A stretch of DNA of 64,000 bases. It comes from Methanobacteriota archaeon. GTDB lineage: Archaea; Halobacteriota; Methanomicrobia; Methanomicrobiales; Methanoculleaceae. Made by a program: the position numbers and the translations under genes. How positions within the stretch are numbered: the first letter of the stretch is position 1; every line of letters begins with the position of its first letter. This document shows positions 63,908 to 64,000 of the stretch, one piece after another. The stretch covers positions 128,697 to 192,696 of the forward strand of contig JAENYE010000004.1 in the NCBI GenBank assembly GCA_016841955.1, in the 5' to 3' direction. Below the pieces are notes generated by a model. The model was not told the origin of the DNA. It saw only the letters and a list, made by a program, of their open reading frames with translations, and searched no databases.

Positions 63908-64000
63908 CTAATTATCGGGCCGTGCAGTCACTCGCGCGATGCCGTATGCCAGGGCGATCATAACGACCGTGCCGAGAACTATGGCAAGTACCTCCCCGAC
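63908..64000 (-). CDS. Cobalt transport protein, CbiN/PDGLE-like (partial, C-terminus only)
   Basis: The last 30 residues of a membrane protein before the stop at 63908-63910: GEVLAIVLGTVVMIALAYGIARVTARPDN. One transmembrane helix followed by a short charged end, as in the C-terminus of PDGLE/CbiN-type proteins. The gene runs off the window. With cbiO and cbiQ it forms a cobalt ECF cluster; CbiM would be expected further right. Confidence 0.6.
   Translation of the reverse strand, partial: VGEVLAIVLGTVVMIALAYGIARVTARPDN

Overview
The window looks like a chromosomal segment of a methanogenic archaeon, most probably of the Methanomicrobiales and close to Methanoculleus. The evidence is high G+C coding DNA, short archaeal TATA-box promoters, many leaderless or GGAGG-led starts, and archaeal-only genes: PCNA, primase large subunit, Alba, RaSEA, Hef, CobY, S17e, UPF0147 and DUF373. 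Genus is inferred from gene content and style, not from a database search. No rRNA, CRISPR array, intact insertion sequence or orc1/cdc6 origin is visible. There is one tRNA, tRNA-Ser(TGA).

Layout. 0-4 kb: moaA and rlmE on the minus strand, divergent from a pcn-priL replication pair. 4-9 kb: HD hydrolase, ThiN-domain protein, rps17e, then dapA-dapB-ferredoxin-asd and albA. 9.3-12.7 kb: a radical SAM/methyltransferase/two-glycosyltransferase cluster of unknown product. 12.8-16.5 kb: DUF373, a coiled-coil protein, and ftsZ preceded by a CdrS-like ribbon-helix-helix gene with a promoter full of matching palindromes. 16.7-22 kb: cobD-cobY, a TIGR00300 enzyme, RaSEA and a surface protein. 22-25 kb: tRNA-Ser followed by a broken integrase, a fragment of a thiamine-diphosphate enzyme and three DUF2769 modules, one fused to a sugar-dehydrogenase-like propeller; this resembles a decayed island. 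25-31 kb: FMN protein, recQ, HhH-GPD glycosylase and nadE. 31-39.5 kb: a degenerate sensor kinase, a Usp-Usp-GNAT fusion, a phosphodiesterase, exported or membrane proteins and a Clp1-type kinase. 39.5-45.5 kb: an anion permease and a phosphate locus with PstC and PstA fused in one chain. 45.5-50 kb: DUF389, a rhodanese, a UlaG-like hydrolase and an HTH protein. 50-56 kb: glyS-hef and small conserved genes. 56-61.4 kb: a DUF2178/XRE pair and gyrB-gyrA. The window ends inside a cobalt ECF transporter (cbiN-like, cbiO, cbiQ).

The most unusual feature is not a gene. Seven intergenic stretches (about 9-290, 18.3-18.55, 24.93-24.98, 28.0-28.4, 47.04-47.10, 48.35-48.66 and 62.09-62.17 kb) carry short hairpins built to one plan: a stem of 4-9 bp, usually a TTC/GAA triloop, and a conserved flank TCAAGCTCCG (or its complement). 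Stem sequences differ from copy to copy but both arms change together. I could not link them to a described repeat family.

Other points for follow-up: the palindromic operator in front of cdrS-ftsZ, a NadE whose glutaminase domain lacks the nucleophilic cysteine, a kinase with Asn in place of the phospho-acceptor His, and a Pst locus without an adjacent phosphate-binding protein.
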